NCBI GenBank assembly: GCA_020002185.1
Contig: CM034538.1
Location: forward strand, 1,840,270 to 1,904,269
DNA: 64,000 bases
Direction of reading: 5' to 3'
Source: Paraescarpia echinospica
Lineage: Eukaryota > Annelida > Polychaeta > Sabellida > Siboglinidae
Both the position numbers and the translations under genes were made by a program. Of this stretch, positions 43,682 through 54,672 are shown one piece after another; position 1 is the stretch's first letter; the number at the start of each line of letters is the position of its first letter. The notes below the pieces were generated by a model, which was not told the DNA's origin, ran no database searches, and saw nothing but the letters and a program-made list of their open reading frames with translations.

Positions 43682-44264
43682 ATCAGAATTTATTTAATAA
43701 TAATAATCTAATTAGCTATTTAAAATAGTTTTGTCAACTGTGTTTACACTATTCACTGTCTATGTAGTCTTTAAGAAGACTGTTTTCTGTGCACAAATGT
43801 TACACTTTACGTAAGATTGCGTACGCTAGACTGCCTTATTTATTTAGGTTATACAGCGCCCTAGCGAATAAGAGAGACACTAGCTACATAAACTTAGTTC
43901 GCCCGATTATCGCAAATGCTTAATTTTAACAACAAAGCTACCTTATCAAAATGTCTAGCAGGTACTGACTTACACAGATATTATCTTATGTAGGTAGTTT
44001 ATGGTTGTTACTTTATCACCTATATATTCTACCACATAACGAGGTTTGTTAAATCTTGTTTACAAACTTATCGTAGCCGTAAGCTAACGTACCCTATTAT
44101 CACTCACTAGACTAAAGTGTCCTAAAATACTTTATCTAACTAACTTTAAGCACAACTGCTACTCAATATATGTTTACTGCTACTTTATGAATGATATTAA
44201 GGCAAGAATAATACTTATCAATCAGTAATTCCACTTGCTTATGAACTTTGATACACCACCAATT

Positions 44265-44567
44265 TCAACGATCTATCTCCGCCAAATACCACGAGTCGCA
44301 GTTACGGCAAAGGAAGGCGCGGAAGTCGGCGTGTAGCGGTGGTAGTCCGTACGAGTCGAAGTAGTCGCCTCGCCGATCGGCGTCCACGTAGACGGCCACC
44401 CAGTGTTCCCCCGGTTCGTCACCGTCGTCGGTGTTGCACACGAAGGCCGTCGGGTAAGCGGTGAGCCGTCTTTTCGGTAACTCGTCTTTAGGCAGGACAC
44501 CGGTGACGACGTTTTTAGTGTACGCTTCGAGCTTCGGGCGGCGTATGAGCTGAAACGTGTCCATCAT
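44265..44567 (-). pseudogene. Polinton relic: protease fragment
   Basis: N-terminal 100 residues of an adenain-like protease closely related to 22715-23200, with EPGEHWVAVYVD (His) and DYFDSYGLP (Asp). It stops at the junction with the LINE 5' end, so the Gln and catalytic Cys are missing. Confidence 0.9.
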
Positions 44568-44571
44568 CGGT

Positions 44572-44715
44572 TCAGTAGTCGTACACGACGTTCCGGTTCT
44601 TGACGATCTCGAGCACCGTCTCGAACTCCCCGTACAAAACGACGTTCACCGTCCGGGGCAGCGCCGCTGCGAAGAGGACCTCCATGCGCAGGTTCCCCTT
44701 ACGCAGGTTCCCCTT
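44572..44715 (-). pseudogene. Polinton relic: major capsid C terminus
   Basis: About 45 codons ending in VLEIVKNRNVVYDY and a TGA at 44572-44574, matching the capsid C terminus at 23205-23340. It joins directly to integrase sequence at about 44715. Confidence 0.85.
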
Positions 44716-45878
44716 ACGTCCCCCTTCACGAGCACCTCCGCGCCGCCTCCCTTACGTCGCCGACGCTGTAGAACAGCCTCCATGCGATACAGTTTATCCT
44801 TCGGGACGGTTACTCGTTGCAGCTCCGGTTCGTAGAAGGTGCCGTCTAGTAGCGTTCCGGCGTCGTCCCTCAATCGTTAAACGGGTGGGTCGGACGGGTG
44901 CGCTTCTACGACGGTGAAGAGCTCTTCGCTCCAGTTAGCCATGTACCCTTTCTTGAACCGACCCTTCGCCTTGCTGATGCGTACGCGATCTCCCTTTCGC
45001 AGTTTCGGCTTGGCTCCTCGTCGACTGACGCCGGCGTACAACCGCTGCCACACACTCTCCTGGTTCGCGGCGTTTGCACTCGCCGGCGTCCTACCGATGC
45101 TTCGATGGTAGGCACTGTTGTACCACCGCACGAAGTCCAGCAACGGCTTTACGTATCTCAGCGTCTGATGCTTCGTGAAGTACCTCCACATGCAAGTCTT
45201 TAGTGTCCGATTGAATCTTTCCACGACACTCGCTTTAGTCTCCTCGTCGTGCGTCACGAAATGGTGGACGCTGTGTTCCGTCAAAAGTTTCTGAAAGGGT
45301 CTGTTGAGAAACTCCGTCCCCTTGTCGTTCTGTAGCGCGTTCGGCGGCTGCTCCTGCTGCTGCAGCAGGCTCTCGAAGGCCGTAACGAGCGCCGGACCGG
45401 CTTTACTCTTCAATGGGACGCACCACGCTCGCTTCGAAAAGACATCGATGACCGTCAATAGGAACGATATACCGTCGTTGTACTTTTTCAGTTTAACGAC
45501 ATCGACGAGATCGGCTTGCCACTGCTGGTTTCAACCGCCTACGATAACGCAACGTCGTTTGACCGGTTTGTGAAGCGTATAGGCGTCCTTTTCCGATAGC
45601 CACCGCTTGACGATCGGTTTGGGTACTACAGTCGCCCGGTGCAACGCGTCGACGCCGCCGCAGCTGCCAGCGTTTTTAGTAAGCGCGCTTCAGCCGGTCC
45701 CGTTGTTGTTGAGGGCGGCGGCGGCGCTTTCGTTGCGTACCACCACCACGAGTCTGCCGGGACACTATGGCGGCGGCCAGTCCGATCGATTTACAAAAAA
45801 TAATACACAGATATATCAAGCGAAGACCGCTGCGACTACGGCGAGGCCGCCGACGACTATCGACCTTCGAGGGAACAT
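44716..45878 (-). pseudogene. Polinton relic: integrase
   Basis: Homologous along its length to 26418-27641, from the ATG at 45878 and the N-terminal membrane helix (RRSIVVGGLAVVAAVFA) to part of the chromodomain. The triad region is still readable (QADLVDV, QNDKGTEF, SVVERFNRT). Stops: a TGA in the membrane helix near 45825, a TGA near 45533 and a TAA at 44877; a frame change near 45690. The chromodomain is cut by the deletion junction at about 44715. Confidence 0.9.
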
Positions 45879-45913
45879 ACTAGCTTGTGAGCAGCTCGGG
45901 CGTTTCAACCTCT

Positions 45914-46284
45914 TTAATATTCCTCCCACTCGCGCTCTAGAGACTTAGCTCGAGGACGACGACGTTTACCCGACCATTTCATCGCCTGTTGCTGCTGCTG
46001 CTGCAGGTACGCTCGATGCCGGGGGTTACAGACGAGCTCCGTAGGGACGTTCATACGCCTCATACGGTCCCCGAACGCTTCCCATCCAACCGGCGGTAGC
46101 GCCTTCTTCCTTTGTCGCATGAGGTCGTTCACGAGATCGACCATGTTACTTTCCGCGATAGGATTACCGTCGTACACGAACTCGCCGCGGTCGTTTCATC
46201 GACACAACGGGTCGGTTTTCATTTTCTCGATCAGGAGATGGGCAACCGAGGGACTATCAACGCCTTCTTCTTCGCGTGTTGCAT
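45914..46284 (-). pseudogene. Polinton relic: 205-residue class protein
   Basis: Starts at an ATG at 46284 overlapping the previous stop (TAATG). A large internal part is missing: the start is followed at once by the LLIEKMKTDPLC block, then ESNMVDLVNDLMRQRKK, GWEAFGDRMRRMNVP and a poly-Gln tail. A TGA lies near 46195. It shows the correct frame of the C terminus for the homologue at 27676-28360. Confidence 0.8.
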
Positions 46285-46628
46285 TACCCGATAACCTGTC
46301 TGAGCAGCGGGAGAAGGACGGTGCTCGATAACGGGGCTAGCAGCGCTGTTAGAAACCCGCCAGCATCCGTTTGCAAGACCGACCGCTTGTGTATGACGGA
46401 GACCTTTTTTGACGTCAAGTTTCGCAGATGTTTCTTGTATTTTGACAGTGCTTTATTCTGTTTCGCTGACAATTTCACGTTCCCTTTCAATATGTTATAC
46501 GCGCAATCGCACAGACTACAGATGAAGTCGGGATGTTCGTTGGCGATTGTAGCTTTTCTCAGATTTATATTCTTACAGCCATTCAGCATCTGCAGACCTA
46601 AGATATGCTTCTTCACGCGCCCTGTCAT
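46284..46628 (-). CDS. Polinton relic: conserved 114-residue protein, intact
   Basis: Fully open, one residue shorter than the homologue at 28360-28707. It shares DFICSLCDCAYN, LKGNVKL and the hydrophobic C terminus (FLTALLAPLSSTVLLPLL), with many differences in the basic N-terminal part. It is the only undamaged frame of the relic. Function unknown. Confidence 0.85.
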   Translation of the reverse strand: MTGRVKKHILGLQMLNGCKNINLRKATIANEHPDFICSLCDCAYNILKGNVKLSAKQNKALSKYKKHLRNLTSKKVSVIHKRSVLQTDAGGFLTALLAPLSSTVLLPLLRQVIG

Positions 46629-46675
46629 ACTGACACCTCCCGACGAGTGACGTCCACGGTGACGTATCCTCTTTT

Positions 46676-47014
46676 TTATAATCTCGGCACGTAGACGTAC
46701 TGAATGCGATCGTCGGAAAAAATGGCCGTACGCAAGCGCATATTTTACGCTGTTTCGTGTTTCAGATCCACCAGGAGATAACCGTAGGCTGGTGACGTAG
46801 CGTCTTTGAAGGCTTCCATCATGTATTTGATTCTACCCGGATACATATGTTTTGCCAAGTGATCTACTTGTCCCGCGTCCCAGGGACTCTTGAATAGAAC
46901 CTTGTATTACGCATTTAGGCTGATTGTGCGGTTATCTTTGCCTTTTGGAAAGAGATTCTGCCGAAGCTGTACGATGGACGTGTTGCAATGATGACTTTTT
47001 AGTGAACAAGGTCG
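46676..47014 (-). pseudogene. Polinton relic: ATPase C-terminal part
   Basis: C-terminal half of the packaging ATPase (FKSPWDAGQV, AKHMYPGRIKYMMEAFKDAT, YGYLLVDLK), with stops near 46908 and 47000. It joins LINE sequence at about 47015. The Walker motifs are missing. Confidence 0.85.
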
Positions 47015-47161
47015 TGACCCAGCTTTCCACTAAGATGGAGACGATCTCTCATGTACATTTTTTCCCTCCCAACAAAGTATCCCCATAAATCTGTGAATCC
47101 AACCCCGTCTTCTTCACACATCTGCTTGACTAGTGCGTTGATCGCCATCCTCTTGCAGTTT

Positions 47162-47497
47162 CTATATGTTGCTCCCCCTTCCTCCCATTACTGACACAAT
47201 TCCTGTGAGAATAATTTGCTCAACTTTTGTCTTCTTTAGCTTCCTCACCAACTGTCTATACTTCTGTACTATCCCAGTTGTTCCCTTCCTGTCTGCATTA
47301 TCTGTTCCTACGTATACGAGTATAGACCCTCCCTTGCCATGCCCCAATATCTTCTCTACCCTTTCAGTCACATGTTCTATCCTAGCCCCCGGTAGACAAA
47401 CAACGACGTCCTTCCCCTCGCTTAGTGTCTTATCCGTCTTTCTCATAATAGAGTCGCTCATAAACACCCTAACTTTCCTCATTGCCCCCTCAATCAC
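47162..47497 (-). pseudogene. LINE ORF1 SGNH esterase part, second copy
   Basis: 111 open codons with VFMSDSIMRKTDKTL (Gly of the GDS block replaced by Ser), VVVCLPGARIEHVTE, ILVYVGTDNADRKG and VEQIILTGIVSVMGG. The active-site Ser region is altered, so the enzyme is probably dead. Confidence 0.82.
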
Positions 47498-47817
47498 TGC
47501 CTCAGAGTAGCTCCTTCTCTGGTTTCCATCTGTCTGGTTGTTGTCTTTCCCCCTTGTCGTCTTCTCTCCTGTCCCATTCTCTTCCGATCCATTCTTCCTG
47601 TCGCTTTTTCTCTTGTCACCTTTCCTCCTGTCATCGTCCGTTTTATCGACTTCTCTTCTATCATATTTGTTCTTATTTCCTTTCGTCCCTTCATCTTTCC
47701 TCCCATCTCATTTTCTTCTCTTCTCTCCCGTCCCATCTTCCCTCCCTCCTTCTCTACGGACACTTTCTCCCCTGTCACCTTCACGTTTGTCACGTTTTCT
47801 GTCGTCGATTTTCCAAT

Positions 47818-48171
47818 TTAGTCCCCTCCAACCACCTTCCCTCCTCTCAATCTTCTTTCCTTACTCTTCTTGCAACTGCTATTCTCCTTCAGTCTTGCAG
47901 TATTCCCACCTCTCTCCCTGTCTTCTCTCTCCATTCCCCCTGTGTCCTTGCTAATTCTCATCTCCATCCCCTTCACAATATCTGTCAACCTCACTATCTC
48001 CTTCTGCAGACACTCCACCTTCCAAAACCCCATGCATTGAAACGTGAATTCCTCCTCCTTTGTTTCTGCCCATGACTTCCCACAGCCGGACAATGCAAAA
48101 TCCACCCAGCTGTGGCAGTGATCGCACATCAAGTGTTTCTTTGCCTTGACTTGCCGCTTGGAAGGCGCCAT
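47818..48171 (-). pseudogene. LINE ORF1 N-terminal PHD-like part, second copy
   Basis: 117 codons starting MAPSKRQVKAKKHLMCDHCH, parallel to 43681-43400. One Cys of the finger (CMGFW instead of CVGCW) is lost. Confidence 0.82.
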
Positions 48172-48805
48172 ATCACTATCAGAATGTATTTAATAACGTA
48201 ACTAACTTAGTCTGAATGCCTTAATGTTTCCTGTGTACTTCAGCACACTTTATGTAACAGATTTTAATTACACAGCTGCCTATCTATCCTATCACGAACA
48301 CTAACATTACCTAGTGGTAGTGACCTAAATTAAATACATCCAATTACGTTACGTTAAGCTGCTTTATTTATTTAGGTTATGCCGCGCCCTAGCGAATACG
48401 TGGGACACTAGCTACATAAACAATCTGGAGTTCGCCCGACTATCGCCCTTGCTTAATTTTGACAACAATTCTACCTAATAAAAATATCTAGCAAGTACTG
48501 GCTTAACCAGATATCATCTTATGTAAGTAGTTTTATGGTTGATACTTTATCTCCTATATATTCTACCACATAAACAGGTTTGGTAAATCTTGTTTACAAC
48601 TTATCGAAGGTTAAGTTACCATATTATCACTCACTAAACTAAAGTGTTCTAAAATACTTTAACTAACTAACTTAAAGCACAACTGTTACTCAAAATATGT
48701 CTAGTGTTACTTTACGTTTATGAATAATAGTTAGGTAAGAATAACACTTATTGATCAATATTTCAACTTGTTATTTCGCTTTTTCTACACCAACAATTCA
48801 AACGT

Positions 48806-49799
48806 GATCTACCCGGTACTTCCGCCTATGAATGAATGAATGGGAAGCCAGGCTGACGGGTCTGTCCCCATGTCTTAAAAGGGCAGTCAATAGAGGAATA
48901 TGAGTCAAAGGACCATTGCATCCATTTACCCATGCAGCAGGACTTCACACTATCCCATGGTCTCCTGCTTTGTAACAAATACACAAGAAGCCAATTTTAC
49001 ACCAAAGGTAAATTAATCCTAATTGTAGTCATACAGACGTGACTGATGCAGACAAAATACTAGTGAATGAAAGGGGTGACGATGATTTAACACTCATTAA
49101 AGAACACTTATTAGCACAGACCAATGCATTAAGCCATATGAAAACTAGTCCTGGTTTCTCATCAGAACTCTGTAAAAAGTAAATGAATGATGCAGTTTTA
49201 TATTTTAGTATGCTGATTGAGGTATACTAACGACTATTAAAGGAGCTATTCTCAACGATCAAAAACTTAAGATGTGTAGCGAAAACCTGTAGGCAAGTTA
49301 AGCTGGCTTGACACAAATCAAAGTTTTTTAATTATTGCGCTGAAAGACGTATTTCGATTAATAGTGAAATACAGTTAGCGTTTCGAGCAGTTATTGTGGT
49401 GTAGACGTTAGGCGCTCAACATACCCACACTTCTTGCTGCCTTGTTTATTATATCAATATGAATACTATTCAAGACTATTGTACACACGTTGACGGGTTT
49501 CGAGTAAGTAATTCAGTTATATAAATAATATAATATCACTGCGTGTTGGCTTTTATTAATAAAATACAACATGGTACAAATCTCCACGGACCAAATATGA
49601 ATCCCACTTTGTTTGAAAACATACCCTAAATAACCTCGTTACGGACCTGCTGGTGATTTTATATTTTTTTTAAATACAAGATGAAACCGCACGGCTCGCC
49701 AACCTCACATACACTTCAATGCTTCATTGTTTTTCCGTCTAAAAACCTAACCATCTGCATTATGAACCGCCTTGTGAACATGTAGCGCCCTCTACATTG
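48806..49799. other. No gene seen
   Basis: AT-rich DNA with a short (AATG)n at 48829. No coding frame, splice-bounded exon or clear repeat. Confidence 0.5.
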
Positions 49800-50450
49800 T
49801 GGAAAGTATAGCCACACAGACGGACAGACGGACGGACGGATGGAAGGAAAGAAGGACGGACAGACAGACGGAGAGACAGACTGGCATACGGACGGACGGA
49901 CGGACGGACGGACGGACGGACGGACGAACAGACTGACAAACAGATGGTCGGACAAACCGAGAGACAGGCGGACAGACAGACAGACAAAAACAGATAGAAA
50001 AACAAACAGGCAAACACACAAACAGACATATACTGCAAGATACAGACCGAGATAGACATTGCAACAGAAACACTAGAAGAGAGAAGGACGGACAGACATT
50101 GCAACAGACAAACGGACTGACAGCCTGACAGAAGGACGGAAAGACACTGCAACAGACAGATTGACAGACAGACTGACAGACGGACGGAAAGACACTGCAA
50201 CAGACAGATGGACAGACATACTGACAGACGGACGGAAAGACACTGCAATAGACAGACGGACTGACAGTCTGCCAGACGGACGGAAAGACACTGCAACAGA
50301 TAGATGGACAGACAGACTGACAGGCGGATGGAAAGACACTGCAACAGACAGACGGACAGACACACGGACGAACAGACAGAAAGACTGATGGACAAACACT
50401 GCAATAGGGAGACGGACAAACAGACGGACGGAGAGAAGGACAGCAAATCT
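49800..50450. repeat. GACA/GACG minisatellite
   Basis: Tandem GACAGACG-type units. Between about 50090 and 50400 a larger unit of about 60 bases (core GGAAAGACACTGCAACAGAC) recurs five to six times. Long open frames of Ser/Val/Cys/Leu on the minus strand are artefacts. Confidence 0.93.
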
Positions 50451-50611
50451 GACACTTCGTTAGGCAAGTAAGGTTACCACTTTTTTGTCTGTGAGTTATG
50501 TAACTGTAGGTCAGCAATAGTATTACATATTATTAACAATGTCATGGTGGTCGTTGAACCCCATATTCAAGACAGCCATTATGAAAATAGATGGGAATGG
50601 TTAGCTTTAGC

Positions 50612-50957
50612 GTGTAGCGCCGTGGTGCAGTTGCTAGAGCTTTGGACTCTCAACCCAGAGAACCCGGGTTCGAATCCTGTGCGGCGGTGTCGAACCTTGG
50701 GAAGTTCGTTCACTATACGTTGCTCCAGTTCACTCAGCTGTATGAATGAGTACCTGTCTATAGACAGCGGTGGATAATTATGTACGAACAGTCTTCGCGC
50801 ATTAATTGCAGCGTGGCTGGATGCTTCCCAGAGAAGTCGAGATGGTGTTGGAGTGAACAGGTCTGCCAGGGAGTAAAGTGTAAAGCTCTCTGAGCAGTCC
50901 TGAGGACTGGATACTGCGCTGTATAAGAATTTACCTTTACCTTTACCTTTGAATATC
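50612..50957 (+). mobile_element. tRNA-derived SINE
   Basis: The head is tRNA-like, with an A-box region (GCGCCGTGGTGCAGTTGC) and a perfect B box (GGTTCGAATCC at about 50669), which together act as an RNA polymerase III promoter. A unique body follows and the 3' end has a (CTTTAC)n tail at 50934-50957. About 345 bases. The acceptor stem does not pair, so it is not a working tRNA gene. Confidence 0.8.
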
Positions 50958-51135
50958 AAATATCGTGCTGGAAGCGCCTGAGGCGACTATTGGATTTTAT
51001 CAAAATTACAATCGAATTTTGCAAAGTAAAGGTAAGCTGTTTTATAGCGTGGTATCCACTCGATACGACTGCTCAAGGCGCTTTTCACTTTACTCCCTTG
51101 AAGAATTGTTCAACCGCACACTATAAAGATTTATC

Positions 51136-51508
51136 TCAGAAAGTGAGTGGGTGGGTGAGTGAGTGAGTGATTGAGTGAGTGAGTGAGTGAGTGAGTGTGT
51201 GAGCGAGCGAGTGAGTGAGTGAGTGAGTGAGTGAGTGAGTGAGTGAGTGAGTGAGTGAGTGAGTGAGTGAGTGAGTGAGTGAGTGAGTGAGTGAGTGAGT
51301 GAGTGAGTGAGTGAGTGAGTGAGTGAGTGAGTGAGTGAGTGAGTGAGTGAGGGAGTGAGTGAGTGAGTGAGTGAGTGAGTGAGTGAGTGAGTGAGTGAGT
51401 GAGTGAGTGAGTGAGTGAGTGAGTGAGTGAGTGAGTGAGTGAGTGAGTGAGTGAGTGAGTGAGTGAGTGAGTGAGTGAGTGAGTGAGTGAGTGAGTGAGT
51501 GAGTGAAA
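51136..51508. repeat. (GTGA)n microsatellite, about 370 bases
   Basis: Nearly pure GTGA repeats. Forms the outer part of the right inverted duplication arm. Confidence 0.97.
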
Positions 51509-51985
51509 TAACGAGTGGGTGAACTAGTACAAAAAGAATCGTTCAACAAAGATTGGCGCGGCAAATATTGTTGGAAGTTGTAGCTTTCCTTAGAGATTGG
51601 TAGAAAAATAAAATATAAGGTAAAGTGGACGTCGGCCAAGCTCTCCCGATGGACTTAGGCCGAGCTCGACAAGCAGTAACAAGAAATGAAAGGGACAAAT
51701 CATTGTATTGTCAGCCTGTCCTGATTTCTTTGCGGGGACCGTTTCGCAGCTGTTTAATTTCTAAAGAAACGTGGCTTAAATACCTTCAAGCGTGTTTGTT
51801 TGTTCCGTTATTCTGAATCAGCCTGGTATAGAATTATTCTTAGGACGTTCGCTGAATAATTTGCCTTGAATGTAGGAATCACACGAACACGCAGAACACC
51901 AGAGGACTTAGCGGGTAACACAACGCCCGTCCTCAGTATATTCTAAATAGACCGTGTTTAGAAATCACAATGTTTTGTTAACAAT

Positions 51986-52252
51986 TTGAAAATGTTGCGG
52001 TCGACGTATACTAAATGCGAACACTGGTTGGAGTATATTAAACGCAATTTGGCGGGAAGTGTGCCTTCAACGTGTGTTTTCTTGTATAAAGAACATGATA
52101 TTATACAATGTGTGACAGAGAGTTCAAAGTATAATACTTACAGGGATTTTCCTATACAAACACCTAACTACGGCGAATTATATGCCAAGCAATTAAATAT
52201 ACACTGCATTGTGATGTGGATCAAATTATATACTGTTGTCCTTTATTCGTGA
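51986..52252 (+). pseudogene. Conserved open frame in the right duplication arm, unknown
   Basis: 88 codons, MKMLRSTYTKCEHWLEYIK at the start, then CVFLYKEHDIIQC and TPNYGELYAKQLNIHC. Paralogue of 38021-38221. No family recognised; ends in hydrophobic LYTVVLYS. Confidence 0.35.
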
Positions 52253-52479
52253 TAGCAACAAAACTAATATATGCACGTGGTTATTTAAATTATTGCGCAC
52301 ATATTGTAGCTGCAATATGAAACTATGTTCACTGCAGTTGTCCAATTAAAGAGACGAAGTAGTATGAATTACAAAATGCTTTCAAAAGGGGGTTCGAACA
52401 AAGGGAATGCGCGCAAACCCCTTGAACCCTCAAGCAATGGACTTGCAATTACAGACCTATTCCAGTGAAATCGCCGTCA

Positions 52480-54200
52480 CTGTAAGTAGTAAAGTAGGTG
52501 GTGTACCGGGGATGGAATGAGTTCCACTGGTGCAAATCCATGTTAAGAGATAGGGATTCCACTTCAATATCAACGGCCTCTCGTTTACAAATTTCCACAA
52601 GTGCTCCACCGAAAATGGTTTTCGAGATGTCGAAAATGGTTTTCGAGATTTGGCCGGGTTAAAAGCATATTATTTTTTCCAAAAATGGTTTTCGAGATAG
52701 CTATTTTCTTCCAGTGAACGGCCGGGTTAAAGCATAGGGAATTTTATCACAAAGGTATGCGACCACTTTTTGGATTTTTATCCCATGTTAAAGCATAGGG
52801 AATTTTTATCCCATGTTAAAGCATAGGGAATTTTATCGTAAAGGTATCCGACGACTTTTTGAATAAAATAAAATATACCGAACACCATTTGAATATGTCA
52901 CACACGAGATTGCTTGACCCGGAGGCCGAGTCTCCGCCAAAGGACCGAGCCCTTATTTGGTTGACGATGACATGTCGAAAATGTGGTGTTATAATAAGGG
53001 GTAATGTGTAACAAAAGGATTATAAATTCATTGGAGACCGTTTTGTCTGAAGTAATGTATACGAAATGTAGACTACATATAGGACTATGTTATATCAGAA
53101 CCACTAGCCTCGTTTTTTCGAACAGAGCGACCATTTTGGAATTAGACCTTTGGTGTCTGTTACAAAACCCGTACTCGAGACGTTTCTGGACATGTTTGTT
53201 TGTTGCGAGCACGTGCACCTTGTATGACGTCATCAAACTGTTATGCGCAGTAATTTTGTACGCGAGGTGATTTGATCAAACAGATAGTGCTTTGGTTAGA
53301 CCTTGTTTTGAACTTGCGCGTATGTAATGTAACCCCTTCAAATTTTCTCCATGTTAAAGGATAGGGAATTTTCACCATGTTAAACGATAGGGGCTATCAG
53401 TTATCTGCTACGCACAGTAATTTTGTACCCGAGGTTGACTTGGTTAAACAGATTGTGCTTTGGTTAGCCATTGTTTTGAGCTTTCGTGCTTGAATATAAT
53501 CTCATCATTTTATGTTATGGACAGTGACATACTATAGTGAGTGAAAAATGCCCCTGTTAACCGGTATAAACTGTTATGAACTCGTAATGAATGCTCTGTG
53601 ACTGTGTGTTGGAAGAACATATCGATATTCGTCCCGTGTTAAGTCATAGGGAATTATACGAACTTATCTGCTAAAACATTCAAACTACCAGCTATCTGTG
53701 TAATATTTTGGTCAAACTGTTTGTCATGTAACAGTATTTGTCATACGAGATTTGTACTTACCAACGGTCACATTTGAAAGCCTGCATACAAACTGGTTCC
53801 AAACTGGTGTCAAACTGTTTTGAAGAGGTATTCCTTGTTCAAGTCTCATCTGTATTTCATCTGTGCCTAGAGACCAACAATACCGTTTCAGCATTTTATC
53901 ATGCTGGTGTTCTTAACCTATACGTGTGTACGTATGTACGTATGTACGTATGTGTATAATTGCGTTCAACATCATTATTAAATAAATAAACACGCTATGT
54001 GCGATGCGCAATGTTGACTCGATCGCCTTGACATCAAAGATCATATATCAATACAAGACGGCGCAGTGCTCACTATCTACATTGTTCGAGAAAAGTGAAG
54101 CGTCGTGATAAAACAGTAGACTAGTGTATTAGCTATTGTTTGTAAGAACTATATTGAACACCCGTATAAATCAATATAATTCAAACAAAACTGATAACGA
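52480..54200. repeat. Dispersed repeat with GTTAAAGCATAGGG motifs
   Basis: Contains several copies of a TGTTAAAGCATAGGGAATTT motif (52720-52840, 53350-53390) and segments also present at 63215-63700, such as TTTGGTTAGCCATTGTTTTG. Its right part (about 54137-54175) resembles the terminal repeat found at 62467-62629. Probably an older copy of the element at the right edge of the window. No gene. Confidence 0.65.
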
Positions 54201-54399
54201 ATGCTCTGCATGTTCGAAGAACAGTAGACTAGTGTTGTTATTATTATATTAGATAGCGATTACATTCGTGTCTCTTATAAAACCCGTACTCGAAACGTGT
54301 CTGGACATGTTGTAGGTCTCTCCTAGTCTATACATTTACATAGGTCCAAAAACATAGGTTCAAACCTGATAAAGCATAGGGGGGTAAAGGCTATCTGAC

Positions 54400-54672
54400 C
54401 TACAGCTCATAACCACTGACAAACACTGATATACAACACACAAATATTGGTATACACCATACTTATACCGACCTACAGCTCATAACCACTGACAAACAAC
54501 TTACAAACACTGATATACAACACACAAATATTGGTCTACACCATACATATACCGACCTACAGCTCATAACCACTGACAAACACTTATATACAACACAGAA
54601 ATATTGGTCTACACCATACTTATACTGACCTACAGCACATAACCACTGACAAACAACTTACAAACACTGATG
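54400..54672. repeat. Tandem repeat, about 85-base unit, three copies
   Basis: The unit carries ACCTACAGCTCATAACCACT and ACACAAATATTGGTCTACAC. Confidence 0.85.

Larger units (their letters stand above)
39610..44268 (-). mobile_element. Near-complete CR1-like LINE
   Basis: Minus-strand LINE with a 5' untranslated region (44268-43682), an ORF1 with PHD-like finger and SGNH esterase (43681-42564) and an ORF2 with endonuclease and reverse transcriptase (42399-39686). The 3' end carries a perfect 10-base hairpin stem (39610-39636). Only frame breaks in ORF1 and near the C terminus of ORF2 are seen, so this is a rather young copy. Its 5' end abuts the Polinton relic in the protease gene. Confidence 0.88.
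44265..47014 (-). mobile_element. Internally deleted Polinton relic
   Basis: Same gene order and strand as 22715-29100, but lacking most of the capsid gene, the pX-like, penton and membrane protein genes, the start of the ATPase, the NADAR gene and everything beyond the protease. No terminal repeats remain. Left border: LINE 5' end. Right border: LINE ORF1 interior. Stops are present in the integrase and 205-class genes. Confidence 0.92.
47015..48805 (-). mobile_element. Second CR1-like LINE, 5' part only
   Basis: Matches the 5' part of the LINE at 39610-44268: untranslated region (48805-48185), ORF1 N terminus with PHD-like finger (48171-47818) and SGNH blocks (47497-47162). It ends abruptly inside ORF1 at the Polinton relic; ORF2 is missing. 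Loss of the 3' end is unusual for a LINE insertion and points to later rearrangement. Confidence 0.85.
51136..52475 (+). repeat. Right arm of the 1.3-kb inverted duplication
   Basis: Reverse complement of 37812-39160; see landmarks there. The two arms enclose about 12 kb with LINEs, the Polinton relic, minisatellite and SINE. Confidence 0.85.

Noticed and set aside
50612..50690. A functional tRNA gene
   Set aside because: The B box is good but the acceptor stem does not pair and the sequence continues into a SINE body and tail.
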